Of a DNA stretch of 64,000 nucleotides, positions 44,425-52,871 are shown one piece after another. The DNA comes from CBDFGK01 sp965247075 (GTDB lineage Bacteria > Pseudomonadota > Gammaproteobacteria > Pseudomonadales > Halieaceae), in the NCBI GenBank assembly GCA_965247075.1, contig CBDFGK010000002.1, positions 186,001-250,000 of the forward strand. Reading direction: 5' to 3'. Under the pieces are notes generated by a model. It was given only the letters and a program-made list of their open reading frames with translations, ran no database searches and was not told where the DNA came from. Every line of letters starts with the position of its first letter. Position 1 is the first letter of the stretch. The position numbers and the translations under genes are program-made.

Positions 44425-45653
44425 GCCTTATCGTTCAGAAATTTGGCGGTACCTCGGTTGGAACTGTCGAAAAAGTTGCTCGGGTGGCGGACAAAATTGC
44501 CGCTCATCGAGCCGATGGCCACGATTTGGTTATTGTCGTGTCGGCCATGTCTGGCGAAACCAATCGCCTGATTGGTCTGGCCCATGAAATTGAAGATGCG
44601 CCAACGCCCCGTGAGCTGGATGTGTTGCTGTCTACCGGCGAGCAGGTGACTACCGCTCTACTGAGCATGGCCCTGAATCATCGCGGTGTGAAAGCCAGGT
44701 CCTACAACGGTAGCCAGGTGCGTATTCTCACCGATAATGCCCACACCAAGGCGCGCATCAAGGAGATTGACGACGAGCGGTTGCACGCTGACCTGAAGCA
44801 AGGTTACGTGATCGTAGTGGCAGGTTTTCAGGGGGTGGATGAACACGGCAATATCACTACCCTGGGTCGCGGCGGTTCCGATACCACGGCGGTGGCATTG
44901 GCGGGCGCCCTGAAGGCCGATGAGTGCCAGATATACACCGATGTCGACGGTGTCTATACCTCTGACCCTCGTATGGTCGATGGCGCCAGACGCCTGGATC
45001 GGATTACCTTTGAGGAAATGCTGGAAATGGCTAGCATGGGCTCCAGGGTGTTGCAGATTCGAGCCGTGGAATTTGCCGGCAAATACAACGTGCCCCTGCG
45101 GGTGTTGCACAGTTTTCAGGATGGCCCTGGAACCCTGATTACACTGGAGGAAGATAGCGAAATGGAAACTCTCACGATTGCGGGCATCGCCTTTAACCGC
45201 GATGAAGCCAAGCTGACAGTCCTGGGTGTGCCCGATACCCCCGGGGTGGCCTATAAAATTCTTGGCCCCATCGGTGATGCCAACATTGAGGTTGATGTTA
45301 TTGTGCAGAACGTCGCCGATGACAAGAGCACCGATTTCACCTTCACCGTGGCGCGCATTGATATGGAGAGGGCTGAAAAGATCTTGCAGCGCATCGCCGG
45401 CGAGCTCAATGCACGCGAAGTGCGCACCGATGACAGGATCGCCAAAATTTCGCTGGTAGGGGTGGGTATGCGCTCCCATGCGGGGGTCGCCAGCCAGATG
45501 TTTGCGGCGCTGGCAGACGTCGGTATCAACATACAAATGATCACCACGTCGGAGATCAAGATATCCGTGGTAATAGACGAAAAATTCCTCGAATTGGCGG
45601 TGCGGTCGCTGCACTCAGCCTTTGAGTTGGATATGAAACCCGCTATACGCTAA
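44421..45653 (+). CDS. lysC: Aspartate kinase
   Basis: LysC phosphorylates aspartate at the head of the Lys/Thr/Met pathway. The 410-residue monofunctional enzyme begins with VQKFGGTSVGTVEKVARVA, has GRGGSDTTAVALAGAL, and ends with two ACT domains (about residues 265-400) for feedback control. The ATG overlaps the alaS stop by 4 bases. Confidence 0.96.
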   Translation: MSLIVQKFGGTSVGTVEKVARVADKIAAHRADGHDLVIVVSAMSGETNRLIGLAHEIEDAPTPRELDVLLSTGEQVTTALLSMALNHRGVKARSYNGSQVRILTDNAHTKARIKEIDDERLHADLKQGYVIVVAGFQGVDEHGNITTLGRGGSDTTAVALAGALKADECQIYTDVDGVYTSDPRMVDGARRLDRITFEEMLEMASMGSRVLQIRAVEFAGKYNVPLRVLHSFQDGPGTLITLEEDSEMETLTIAGIAFNRDEAKLTVLGVPDTPGVAYKILGPIGDANIEVDVIVQNVADDKSTDFTFTVARIDMERAEKILQRIAGELNAREVRTDDRIAKISLVGVGMRSHAGVASQMFAALADVGINIQMITTSEIKISVVIDEKFLELAVRSLHSAFELDMKPAIR

Positions 45654-45778
45654 TGACAACTGACTATGCTGGCTAAATGCTGAAACGGACTATACTGGTA
45701 AGTGTAGTACGGCTATGAATAATGGAATAAGAGAAAAGATATGGCACGCAGCTTAGTGACCATATGTGGAGAAAGTGT

Positions 45779-45964
45779 ATGTTAATTCTGACGCGACGCG
45801 CTGGTGAAACCCTGATGATTGGTGACGAGGTCACAGTCACTGTTTTGGGTGTGAAAGGTAACCAGGTACGCCTGGGAGTGAATGCGCCTAAAGAAATTGC
45901 TGTGCACCGCGAGGAAATTTACCACCGGATCCAACAGGAAAAACAGGAGAAAGGCGAAGAATAG
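45779..45964 (+). CDS. csrA: Carbon storage regulator CsrA
   Basis: CsrA is a small dimeric RNA-binding regulator of translation. The 61-residue protein is canonical: MLILTRRAGETLMIGDEVTV, VRLGVNAPKEIAVHREEIY, with the RNA-contact residues Leu4 and Arg44-type positions present. The ATG at 45779 is the conserved start. The 125-bp space after lysC holds a TATACT-like -10 at about 45694, so it probably has its own promoter. tRNA-Ser follows directly. Confidence 0.96.
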   Translation: MLILTRRAGETLMIGDEVTVTVLGVKGNQVRLGVNAPKEIAVHREEIYHRIQQEKQEKGEE

Positions 45965-46006
45965 CGAGCCTTTTGTAACGGTTGTGGTATTATCCCGCGC
46001 CGTAAC

Positions 46007-46096
46007 GGAGAGGTGGCCGAGTGGCTGAAGGCGCGCCCCTGCTAAGGGCGTATAGGTTAATCCCTATCGAGGGTTCGAATCCCTCCCTCTCCGCCA
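46007..46096 (+). tRNA. tRNA-Ser (GCU anticodon)
   Basis: The 90-base gene includes an encoded CCA. The acceptor stem pairs GGAGAGG with CCTCTCC, the anticodon loop contains GCT after a CCCCT stem, a long variable arm (GTATAGGTTAATCCCTAT) marks it as a class II tRNA, and the T arm reads GAGGGTTCGAATCCCTC. Position after csrA is conserved. Confidence 0.97.
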
Positions 46097-46112
46097 ACGC
46101 CTCCCTCTTTTT

Positions 46113-46418
46113 ATGGATTTCTTTCAAAAGTACCTACTGCCCGGCCTGGTTTTCCAGGGTGTCGTCATCGGTGGTGGCTATGCAACGGGAAGAGAGCTGG
46201 CTGAGTTCTTCTTGCCCCACGGCCGGTGGGTGGTTTGTTGTCCATGGCTGTTGCCGGTGGCCTTGTTGATGGCATCCAGATTTGGCCTGGTCACGCTTAT
46301 TGCCAAGGGTTATGGAATTTTGACCTGCGGATTTATAGCCGTGTTTGTGGTGCCGGTGCTCACCATTGGCATCTACAGAATTATCACCCTGGGTAAAAGT
46401 AAACAAATGGGGAACTGA
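46113..46418 (+). CDS. YkvI-like membrane protein with large internal deletion
   Basis: The first ~37 residues (FQKYLLPGLVFQGVVIGGGY, ATGRELAEFFLPHG) match the N-terminus of YkvI-family transporters, which are about 350-400 residues long. From there the frame jumps to what looks like the C-terminal helices (GILTCGFIAVFVVPVLTIGI, YRIITLGKSK). About three quarters of the protein is missing although the frame is intact. It is probably a remnant. Its stop is 3 bases from the next gene's ATG. Confidence 0.65.
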   Translation: MDFFQKYLLPGLVFQGVVIGGGYATGRELAEFFLPHGRWVVCCPWLLPVALLMASRFGLVTLIAKGYGILTCGFIAVFVVPVLTIGIYRIITLGKSKQMGN

Positions 46419-46421
46419 TCT

Positions 46422-47801
46422 ATGGGTCGTCCAACATCGATTGAAGATATTTACCTGCGTATGACACCGGGCTCGAAAGCATTGGCAGAACAGGCCATTG
46501 AGATATTTCCCAGTGGTATTACTCATGACTCGCGTTATCAAACACCCTATGGTCTCTATATTGAGCGGGCCAAGGGTTCGCGCAAATGGGACGTGGATGG
46601 CAATGAGTACGTGGATTATATCGGCGGTCACGGCGGACATATTTTAGGGCATGGCAGTGACGTGGTTGTTGCGGCGGTACAACAAAGCATATTGCGGGGT
46701 ACGCAGTTGGGCGGCAATACGCCCGATGAAGTTGAATATGGTGCGCTGGTTAAGGAGATGGTGCCCTGTGCTGAGCGCGTGCGTTTTACCATGTCCGGCA
46801 CCGAGTCTACGCACCTGGCGCTGCGGCTGGCGCGGGCCTACACCGGCAAGACCAAAACCATACGCTTTATGGCCCATTTCCACGGTTGGCACGACGCGGT
46901 TGCCTCCGGCTACTCCTCCCACTTTGACGGCAGCGTCGTGAGAGGTGTGCCGGCAACCTATGCCGGCGATACCATTTTATTGCCGCCTGGAGATATCGAT
47001 GCAATCAGCCATGCGCTGAATGATTGTGACGATGTCGCCGCCATCATTTTGGAACCCACCGGCACACATTTTGGCATGGTGCCTTTTCAGCCGGAATTTT
47101 TGGGGCAGCTGCGCGACCTTACTGAGCAACATAAGGTGGTGTTGATATTTGACGAGGTTATCACCGGTTTTCGGGTCGCACCGGGTGGGGCGCAGGAGGC
47201 ACTGGGTGTGATCCCCGATTTGAGCACGCATGCCAAGATTATTGCCGGTGGCCTGCCGGGCGGGGCCGTGTGTGGCAAGAAAGCCATACTGGACACGCTC
47301 GACTTTGAAGTGATGGCAGCCAAGGGTGAAGAAAAAGTACAACACAACGGTACCTTCAACGCCAATCTGGTTTCTGCACAGGCGGGCATCGCCCTGTTAA
47401 AACAAATTCGTGATACCGACGTGTGTGAACGCGCCAATGCCTATGCACAGAAGCTCCGTGCGGGCATGAATGAAGTCCTGGTCAGACAGCAGACGCCCTG
47501 GGCGGTGTACGGCAGCTTTTCCGGTTTCTTTATCTTCACCAACCCCGACGGCTTGAAGATCTCTCCGTTGGACTTCGACCCACTGGATTATGATTTTACC
47601 GTATTGAAAATCAGCCGCCTCGGATTTGCGCAAAAACTGGTCATGGCGTTGATGACCCGGGGCGTGCATATTGCCGGTTTCTCGGGTGGCTGGGTCAGTG
47701 GTGTGCACAGCGAGGATGACTATCAACGAACCATAACGGCCTTTGACGAGGCGTTAACCCTGGTTAAGAGCGAGTCGGATATCGAATGTCAGATAAGTTG
47801 A
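46422..47801 (+). CDS. Class III aminotransferase (glutamate-1-semialdehyde aminomutase-like)
   Basis: The 459-residue PLP enzyme has the phosphate-binding FTMSGTESTHLALRLARAYT, the Asp in VVLIFDEVITGFRVAPGG, and the Schiff-base Lys in HAKIIAGGLPGGAVCGKK, as in HemL-type enzymes. It is longer than HemL and starts differently, so it is more likely an amino-acid or beta-amino-acid aminotransferase or mutase. The substrate is unknown. It stands 3 bases behind the YkvI-like remnant, suggesting an old transporter-enzyme pair. Confidence 0.87.
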   Translation: MGRPTSIEDIYLRMTPGSKALAEQAIEIFPSGITHDSRYQTPYGLYIERAKGSRKWDVDGNEYVDYIGGHGGHILGHGSDVVVAAVQQSILRGTQLGGNTPDEVEYGALVKEMVPCAERVRFTMSGTESTHLALRLARAYTGKTKTIRFMAHFHGWHDAVASGYSSHFDGSVVRGVPATYAGDTILLPPGDIDAISHALNDCDDVAAIILEPTGTHFGMVPFQPEFLGQLRDLTEQHKVVLIFDEVITGFRVAPGGAQEALGVIPDLSTHAKIIAGGLPGGAVCGKKAILDTLDFEVMAAKGEEKVQHNGTFNANLVSAQAGIALLKQIRDTDVCERANAYAQKLRAGMNEVLVRQQTPWAVYGSFSGFFIFTNPDGLKISPLDFDPLDYDFTVLKISRLGFAQKLVMALMTRGVHIAGFSGGWVSGVHSEDDYQRTITAFDEALTLVKSESDIECQIS

Positions 47802-47878
47802 GTCATACGCTGGCAATAACCGATGGCCTGTAGCCCAGCCGCCGCATCAATAGCGAACACCCGATTGAACAGGTGCGT

Positions 47879-48268
47879 TTATTTTTCGTCTGCAATTTGA
47901 TCAAGCAGTGAATTTTTACGTGTTTTGAGTTTCGGTTTGTCCATTAACTCATCCAATGGGCCGGGCTCACCACTTGCAGTGGATGCGGCCTGTGTCGCAG
48001 CGTCCGCTTCCGGCTCCGCCGCCCAGCCACTGGGTCGCAGTTGCCACACCACGTAGACCAGCACGCTGTAGACAATCAGGGTCTTGAGGATTAACGCAAT
48101 CAGTACCCATTCAGGCCGCTGGGCTTCCAGATAGCCGGCGACGTCGTCATAGAGCCAGGAGGTGACGGTGGCAACAGCCACCGCTACCAGTATAAGAAAC
48201 AGTTTCTGCCGGTAGCGGCCGGCAAGGGCGAGCAGGGCGCTGGTGCGCAGGAAGCGGTAGAGAGACAC
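47879..48268 (-). CDS. Conserved membrane protein of unknown function
   Basis: The 129-residue protein has two hydrophobic segments (KLFLILVAVAVATVTSWLY and WVLIALILKTLIVYSVLVYV) and a hydrophilic, Ala/Glu-rich tail ending LKTRKNSLLDQIADEK. No family recognised. It follows a 76-residue gene on the same strand with one base between them, so they form a unit. Confidence 0.7.
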   Translation of the reverse strand: MSLYRFLRTSALLALAGRYRQKLFLILVAVAVATVTSWLYDDVAGYLEAQRPEWVLIALILKTLIVYSVLVYVVWQLRPSGWAAEPEADAATQAASTASGEPGPLDELMDKPKLKTRKNSLLDQIADEK

Positions 48269-48269
48269 G

Positions 48270-48500
48270 CTACAACCCGAAACCCAGCAGGGCCAGGGCG
48301 CCGATCAAGCCGGCCTTTTGCAGGTTGTTTTTGATGGCAATTTCGGCGTCAGCCACCAGGTATTCCAGGTCATCTTTGGAAAACCCATCCTCCGATTTCC
48401 CGTACAAAATGAGTTCCTTACGTACCCGGCGAATGGCGGCGGCGCGCAGTCGCCGGCGGACCACACGGTTGGGTAAATAGTCAGTCCATTGCTTGTCCAT
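48270..48500 (-). CDS. Small conserved protein of unknown function
   Basis: This 76-residue protein is strongly basic in its first half (YLPNRVVRRRLRAAAIRRVR), then has an acidic segment (SEDGFSKDDLEYLVADAE) and ends in a short hydrophobic tail (AGLIGALALLGFGL) that could anchor it in the membrane. It is the first gene of a pair with the following membrane protein. Function unknown. Confidence 0.7.
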   Translation of the reverse strand: MDKQWTDYLPNRVVRRRLRAAAIRRVRKELILYGKSEDGFSKDDLEYLVADAEIAIKNNLQKAGLIGALALLGFGL

Positions 48501-48580
48501 GGGCTATTTTTAACAGACTTGGCCAGTTGTGTCCAAGCCCTTGACTCAACAGGACCTGCCCCCTATAGTACCGCCCCTTC

Positions 48581-48657
48581 GCGCCCGTAGCTCAGCTGGA
48601 TAGAGTACCTGGCTACGAACCAGGCGGTCACACGTTCGAATCGTGTCGGGCGCGCCA
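48581..48657 (+). tRNA. tRNA-Arg (ACG anticodon)
   Basis: The 77-base gene includes an encoded CCA. The acceptor GCGCCCG pairs with CGGGCGC, the D arm reads GCTCAGCTGGATAGAGT, the anticodon loop CTACGAA carries ACG (normally edited to ICG), and the T arm is CACACGTTCGAATCGTGT. Confidence 0.97.
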
Positions 48658-48665
48658 TACAGTAT

Positions 48666-48698
48666 AAAAAAGCCTCACCCATTGGGTGGGGCTTTTTT
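48666..48698 (+). terminator. Rho-independent terminator after tRNA-Arg
   Basis: A 15-base stem (AAAAAAGCCTCACCC pairing with GGGTGGGGCTTTTTT, one G-T wobble) with an ATT loop begins 9 bases after the tRNA. T-rich on one side and A-rich on the other, it can also work in the opposite direction. Confidence 0.92.
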
Positions 48699-48833
48699 AT
48701 TTGTGCAGTATTCATGTTCGCTCTACATTGACAATTGCCTATATCGGTGCCTCCTTTGCCTGTGCATTTTTGATGTTCAGGCACTACCAACTCGGCGGTC
48801 GGGCGGTTTGGGTCGGTAACGATACCGGCCGCA

Positions 48834-50123
48834 TCAAAACGTACGGTTTAATCGACCGATCTGGAAAGCATCCTGTATCCGGTATCCCCAGTAGGCGAGT
48901 TGTGCAATCACCGGTCCAACAGGTTTACCGACATAATCGAGCCCGAAGGGTGAAAAAAGTTCATAACGACGATCATCCGATGCAATTGCTGCGGCGATCA
49001 ATTCACCACCCATGGTCGTATTCACCATGCCGTGTCCACCAAATCCCTGGCAATACCACTCACCGGGTCTCAACTGACCAATCTGGGGCATTTTGTGCCT
49101 CGCATAACCCATGAAGCCACCCCAGGCGACCTCTCCCTTTATGCCTTTCAATTGTGGGTAAACTGACAGCAAGTCATTCAGCATGATGGTTTTGAGTCTT
49201 TCCTGTGATGGATGGAACATCGACACACGCCCACCCCAGAGCAGTTGTTTATCGCCAACAACTCGGTAGTAGTTTGATGAAAAGCGATTATCCCCGGCAG
49301 CATACGGTGCCCTGATGGCTTCCTCCAATCGGTCCCCCAGGGGTTCTGTCAGCAACACGTAGGTTGCCACGGGCAATGTCGCCCTGCTGAGCTTGCCATG
49401 CAGGGAGCCTATATAGCCACTGCAGGCATAGACCACATGGTCGGCTTTTACTGACCCAGTGGGTGTTGACACCTGCCACCGGTCACCCGCCTGGGACACC
49501 TTCGTTGCCGGTGTCTCTGCAAAGATTTTGGCTCCGCCCTCTATGGCAAGTCTTGCCGTGTGCAACACGTAATTCAGGACATGCAAGCGCAGCGTGTCGG
49601 GCTTAAGAAAACCATCATAATAACGCTCTGTCAGATAGCATTCGGCAACTTTTTCACGTGGCCAGAAATCATATTCTTCATCATATAAACGATTCATATC
49701 CTCCACATACTTCTTTACTGCATATTCATCATCGAACCATGAAGCTACTATCGAACCCGTTTCAGGCTCCCGGATAACACCTGCCTGGCCCTTGATACGT
49801 TCCTGTATTATTTTGAAAGCAGCAGTTGTCAGCCCATACAGCTGCTTGGCATGATTTTCACCCAGCATTTTTGCGAGCTTTATCGCGCTCTGGGAGAATC
49901 CTGTTCCCACGAAACCACCATTGCGCCCGGACGCACCCCAGCCTATTTGTTGGGATTCAAGTAATACACTGTCGACTCCCCGCTCCGCTAAACCCAGAGC
50001 GGTTGATACACCGGCCAGCCCACCACCTATGATACAAACCGATGTTTCAATCTGTTCATGCAGTGGGCTGGCTTGCAGACCCCTGTCCGTGGTTCGAGAA
50101 TAATACGAATCTATATATGTCAT
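48834..50123 (-). CDS. FAD-dependent amino-group oxidoreductase (DAO family)
   Basis: The 429-residue flavoprotein has an N-terminal Rossmann motif CIIGGGLAGVSTALGLAERG, the family block GWGASGRNGGFVGTGFSQSA, and the C-terminal YCQGFGGHGMVNTTMGGELI. It resembles PuuB-type gamma-glutamylputrescine oxidases and related D-amino-acid-oxidase-like enzymes. The substrate is not readable, and no other puu genes are near. A 119-base spacer separates it from the divergent DsbA-like gene. Composition is slightly more AT-rich than its neighbours. Confidence 0.87.
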   Translation of the reverse strand: MTYIDSYYSRTTDRGLQASPLHEQIETSVCIIGGGLAGVSTALGLAERGVDSVLLESQQIGWGASGRNGGFVGTGFSQSAIKLAKMLGENHAKQLYGLTTAAFKIIQERIKGQAGVIREPETGSIVASWFDDEYAVKKYVEDMNRLYDEEYDFWPREKVAECYLTERYYDGFLKPDTLRLHVLNYVLHTARLAIEGGAKIFAETPATKVSQAGDRWQVSTPTGSVKADHVVYACSGYIGSLHGKLSRATLPVATYVLLTEPLGDRLEEAIRAPYAAGDNRFSSNYYRVVGDKQLLWGGRVSMFHPSQERLKTIMLNDLLSVYPQLKGIKGEVAWGGFMGYARHKMPQIGQLRPGEWYCQGFGGHGMVNTTMGGELIAAAIASDDRRYELFSPFGLDYVGKPVGPVIAQLAYWGYRIQDAFQIGRLNRTF

Positions 50124-50242
50124 ATCTGAGTCTGTTTCAAAAGATGATATTCTATCCCGGCAGCACCGTTATAGCTGACAACTTTGAGTTCCATGAGTGA
50201 TTCCACCTCTGATTTATAAGACAAGCGAGGCGAGGGGCAGCA

Positions 50243-51541
50243 ATGAGTTTTGATAGTCACCCACTAAAATCGGAACGACCGTTGATCGTGTACCTGGATT
50301 TCAAGAGCCCCTACGCCTACCTGGCCTGGCAACCCACCGTGCAGTTGGCGCGAGAGTTGGGTATTGCCGTGGACTGGCGGCCCTTCGTGCTGGATATACC
50401 CAGTTACCTCGGTTCGGCAAAGCTGGGTAAGTCCGGCCAGGTGGCCCAGCAGAATCGCAGCGAGGAGCAGTGGTCGGAAGTCAAGTACGCCTACTACGAC
50501 TGTCGTCGCTACGCCAACCTGCGCCGGCTGACCGTGCGCGGCACGGTTAAAATCTGGGATACCAATCTAGCGGCGATAGGGCTGCTGTGGGCCAAGCGGC
50601 AGGGCGATGCTGTGCTGGAGCGATACATTGGCGCTGTCTACGAACCCTTCTGGAAGCGCCGGTTGGATGTAGAAGATGGTGCCGTTATACGCAGCGTACT
50701 GCAGCAGGCCGGGGCAGCAACCGCAGGTTTTGAGGAATACGCGCAAACCGATGGCGCGGCTGAAAACAGTGCATTGCAGCATGCCGCGTTTGATGCAGGC
50801 ATATTTGGCGTGCCCAGCTACGTGGTCAATGGGAAGCTGTATTTCGGCAGAGAACATCTGCCACGTATACGCTGGCACTTATCGGCAGAGCCTGGCCCCG
50901 CGCCGGATATCGCTTACTCTGTCCCCAGCGGGGCCGAGGTGGAATCTTCCGCGCCGGCCACTTTGGATGTATGTATCGATTTCAAATGTCCGCGCAGCTT
51001 CCTCGCGCTGGCGCCAACCCTGGCGCTCGCCGCTGAACTGGAGTGCCCAATCAAATGGCACGCCAGGCGCTCGGCGCCCTTGCGGCCCTCTACAGGGCCG
51101 GGGGATGGGTCGCGCGGTAGCCGTCACCGCCACCTTCGGGCCGAGTACACAGCCGATGATATCGCCCGTTATGCACCACATGAGCTGGGGGATATTTATG
51201 CCGATCTTGATACTGGGCCGGCAATCCTGGGTCTGCTGTGGCTCCAGCAGACGGCTCCCGCACTTGCGTATCGCTATGTAGTGGCGGTGTTTGACCAATA
51301 TTGGCGCCGGCAACTGGCCATCGACAACATTGCTGCCGTGGAGCAGATACTGCAGGCGTTTGATCTTGCCGTGGCTGATTTTCATACGTTTGCCGAGCAG
51401 CAAGGTAGCGCAATGCTGCAGCGCTCAGAACAGGGCTTGCGGGAGCGAGGTGTAATCGGCACTCCCACCTACCTGCTTGATGAGGAGCCCTTCCTCGGAC
51501 GCCAGCACCTGCCCTTGCTCAGGGCCCGACTTAAAAACTAG
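50243..51541 (+). CDS. Fused tandem DsbA/HCCA-isomerase-like protein
   Basis: The 432-residue protein contains two copies of a DsbA-like fold related to 2-hydroxychromene-2-carboxylate isomerase. Copy 1 (about residues 12-215) starts IVYLDFKSPYAYLAWQPT and ends GIFGVPSYVVNGKLYFGREH; copy 2 (about 235-432) starts DVCIDFKCPRSFLALAPT and ends GVIGTPTYLLDEEPFLGRQH. The active-site positions read SPY and CPR, so neither copy has a CxxC; the GSH-type Ser/Cys suggests glutathione chemistry rather than disulfide exchange. No signal peptide. It converges on the thiamin-kinase-like gene with a 4-base overlap. Confidence 0.82.
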   Translation: MSFDSHPLKSERPLIVYLDFKSPYAYLAWQPTVQLARELGIAVDWRPFVLDIPSYLGSAKLGKSGQVAQQNRSEEQWSEVKYAYYDCRRYANLRRLTVRGTVKIWDTNLAAIGLLWAKRQGDAVLERYIGAVYEPFWKRRLDVEDGAVIRSVLQQAGAATAGFEEYAQTDGAAENSALQHAAFDAGIFGVPSYVVNGKLYFGREHLPRIRWHLSAEPGPAPDIAYSVPSGAEVESSAPATLDVCIDFKCPRSFLALAPTLALAAELECPIKWHARRSAPLRPSTGPGDGSRGSRHRHLRAEYTADDIARYAPHELGDIYADLDTGPAILGLLWLQQTAPALAYRYVVAVFDQYWRRQLAIDNIAAVEQILQAFDLAVADFHTFAEQQGSAMLQRSEQGLRERGVIGTPTYLLDEEPFLGRQHLPLLRARLKN

Positions 51542-52338
51542 CGGTGATTACCCGCTGGGACCTTCGTCCATAGCTCGCTAAGTTCCCGATACACCAGTCG
51601 GTTATCCGCCAGGCGTTGTTGATCCCGGTCGGTGGGCTGCGCGTTCAGCCGGCTGCCTAATAACAGGCTGGCCTGAGACGCGTCGAGTTCATCACCCTCA
51701 ATCACTACCGCCAGATCGAAGAGGGGGTCACCCATGGCGGCATACTCCCAGTCCAGTGCCAGCAAGCTATTGTTGCAACGCAGTCGGTTAGCGCGCAACA
51801 GGTCGTTGTGGCACAACACCGCAGGGGGTGGATGCTGCGCCAGCCTGTCACAGGCGTGCAGAAATTCTGCTGATAACTCGCCAGTGCCCGCCAGGTGGAG
51901 GTAGCGGCGTGCTCTGGCTTGCAAGTTCAGCCGAAATTTGATCGGTGGCAAGTTGTGTATGGCCCGCAGCAGCTCAGCGATATCTTCGATAGGGTTATTG
52001 GCATGGGGTGTTGAGTCAGGTTCACAGAATTTACAAACCAGAATACCCAGTTCGGGATTGGAGTAGACCGGTGCGGGCGCCAGGTGCAGGGCGGCGGCCT
52101 GGTTGATTGCGCGCCACTCGGCGCTGCGGCTCAATCCCAACCGCCGCGGGTCAAAACCGTCCAGTCGTACCACCCAGGCGTTGTTGCCGTCCTCGACCCG
52201 CACGCTGGTGTTACTGATGCCACCGGTCAATATCTCTATTGCGCGGGGCAATGCTGCCGGGGCGTCGGACCAGTGTTGCCACTGGGCCAGGGCCTGCTGA
52301 AGTTTTTGCCCTATTGGCGCTGGTAGTGAAGCAACCAT
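51538..52338 (-). CDS. Thiamin-kinase-like phosphotransferase
   Basis: The 266-residue protein is of the choline/aminoglycoside kinase fold, with the catalytic loop VLCHNDLLRANRL and the metal site LALDWEYAAMGDPLFDLAVV. It is last in an operon under a TPP riboswitch, after a PnuT-like transporter and a TonB receptor, which points to phosphorylation of imported thiamin. The start overlaps pnuT by 28 bases. Function is inferred from family plus context. Confidence 0.82.
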   Translation of the reverse strand: MVASLPAPIGQKLQQALAQWQHWSDAPAALPRAIEILTGGISNTSVRVEDGNNAWVVRLDGFDPRRLGLSRSAEWRAINQAAALHLAPAPVYSNPELGILVCKFCEPDSTPHANNPIEDIAELLRAIHNLPPIKFRLNLQARARRYLHLAGTGELSAEFLHACDRLAQHPPPAVLCHNDLLRANRLRCNNSLLALDWEYAAMGDPLFDLAVVIEGDELDASQASLLLGSRLNAQPTDRDQQRLADNRLVYRELSELWTKVPAGNHR

Positions 52339-52871
52339 TGTCGATATCCCACTGCGGCGATGACGATATATGTCAGGAACAGTCCGGCTGTCAGGTAGAG
52401 TTCCCGGTCCAGATATAGATAGATAGAAACGGCGTCAATCACCAACCAGTACAGCCAGTTTTCAAGTATCTTGCGCGCCACCATCCAGGTGGTCAACACG
52501 GAGCCCCAGGTGGTAAATGAATCGAGGAAGGGCAGGGCCGCTGTGCTGTATTGCTGCAGCAGAAAACCGCTGCCGGCGCTGATTGTCAAAATAGAGGTGA
52601 CAGCGAGCAAGTGACGCTTTCGGCTCCAGCGGCTAATGCTCAACTGGCCGTCTGCGCCGCTGCCGTGCTGCCACTGCCACCAGCCATACACTGCCATGGC
52701 CAGGTAATACACCTGCAGGGCAGATTCCATTAACAGGTTTACCTCCCAGAACAGCACCAGGTAAATCGCCGTGCCGGCAAAGGCGGCGTACCAGCACCAG
52801 AGATTTTCCCTGACCGCCAGTAGCAGGTAGGCGATTCCCAGTATCACCGCAGCCGCTTCCAGTACGAGCAT
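52311..52871 (-). CDS. pnuT: PnuC-family thiamin transporter PnuT
   Basis: The 186-residue inner-membrane protein has seven likely helices and the PnuC signatures WCWYAAFAGTAIYLVLFWEV, YLAMAVYGWWQW and ENWLYWLVIDAVSIYLYLDR. In a TPP-riboswitch operon this family is PnuT, a facilitator for thiamin that depends on subsequent phosphorylation. It directly follows the TonB receptor gene, with no spacer. Confidence 0.88.
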   Translation of the reverse strand: MLVLEAAAVILGIAYLLLAVRENLWCWYAAFAGTAIYLVLFWEVNLLMESALQVYYLAMAVYGWWQWQHGSGADGQLSISRWSRKRHLLAVTSILTISAGSGFLLQQYSTAALPFLDSFTTWGSVLTTWMVARKILENWLYWLVIDAVSIYLYLDRELYLTAGLFLTYIVIAAVGYRQWLLHYQRQ

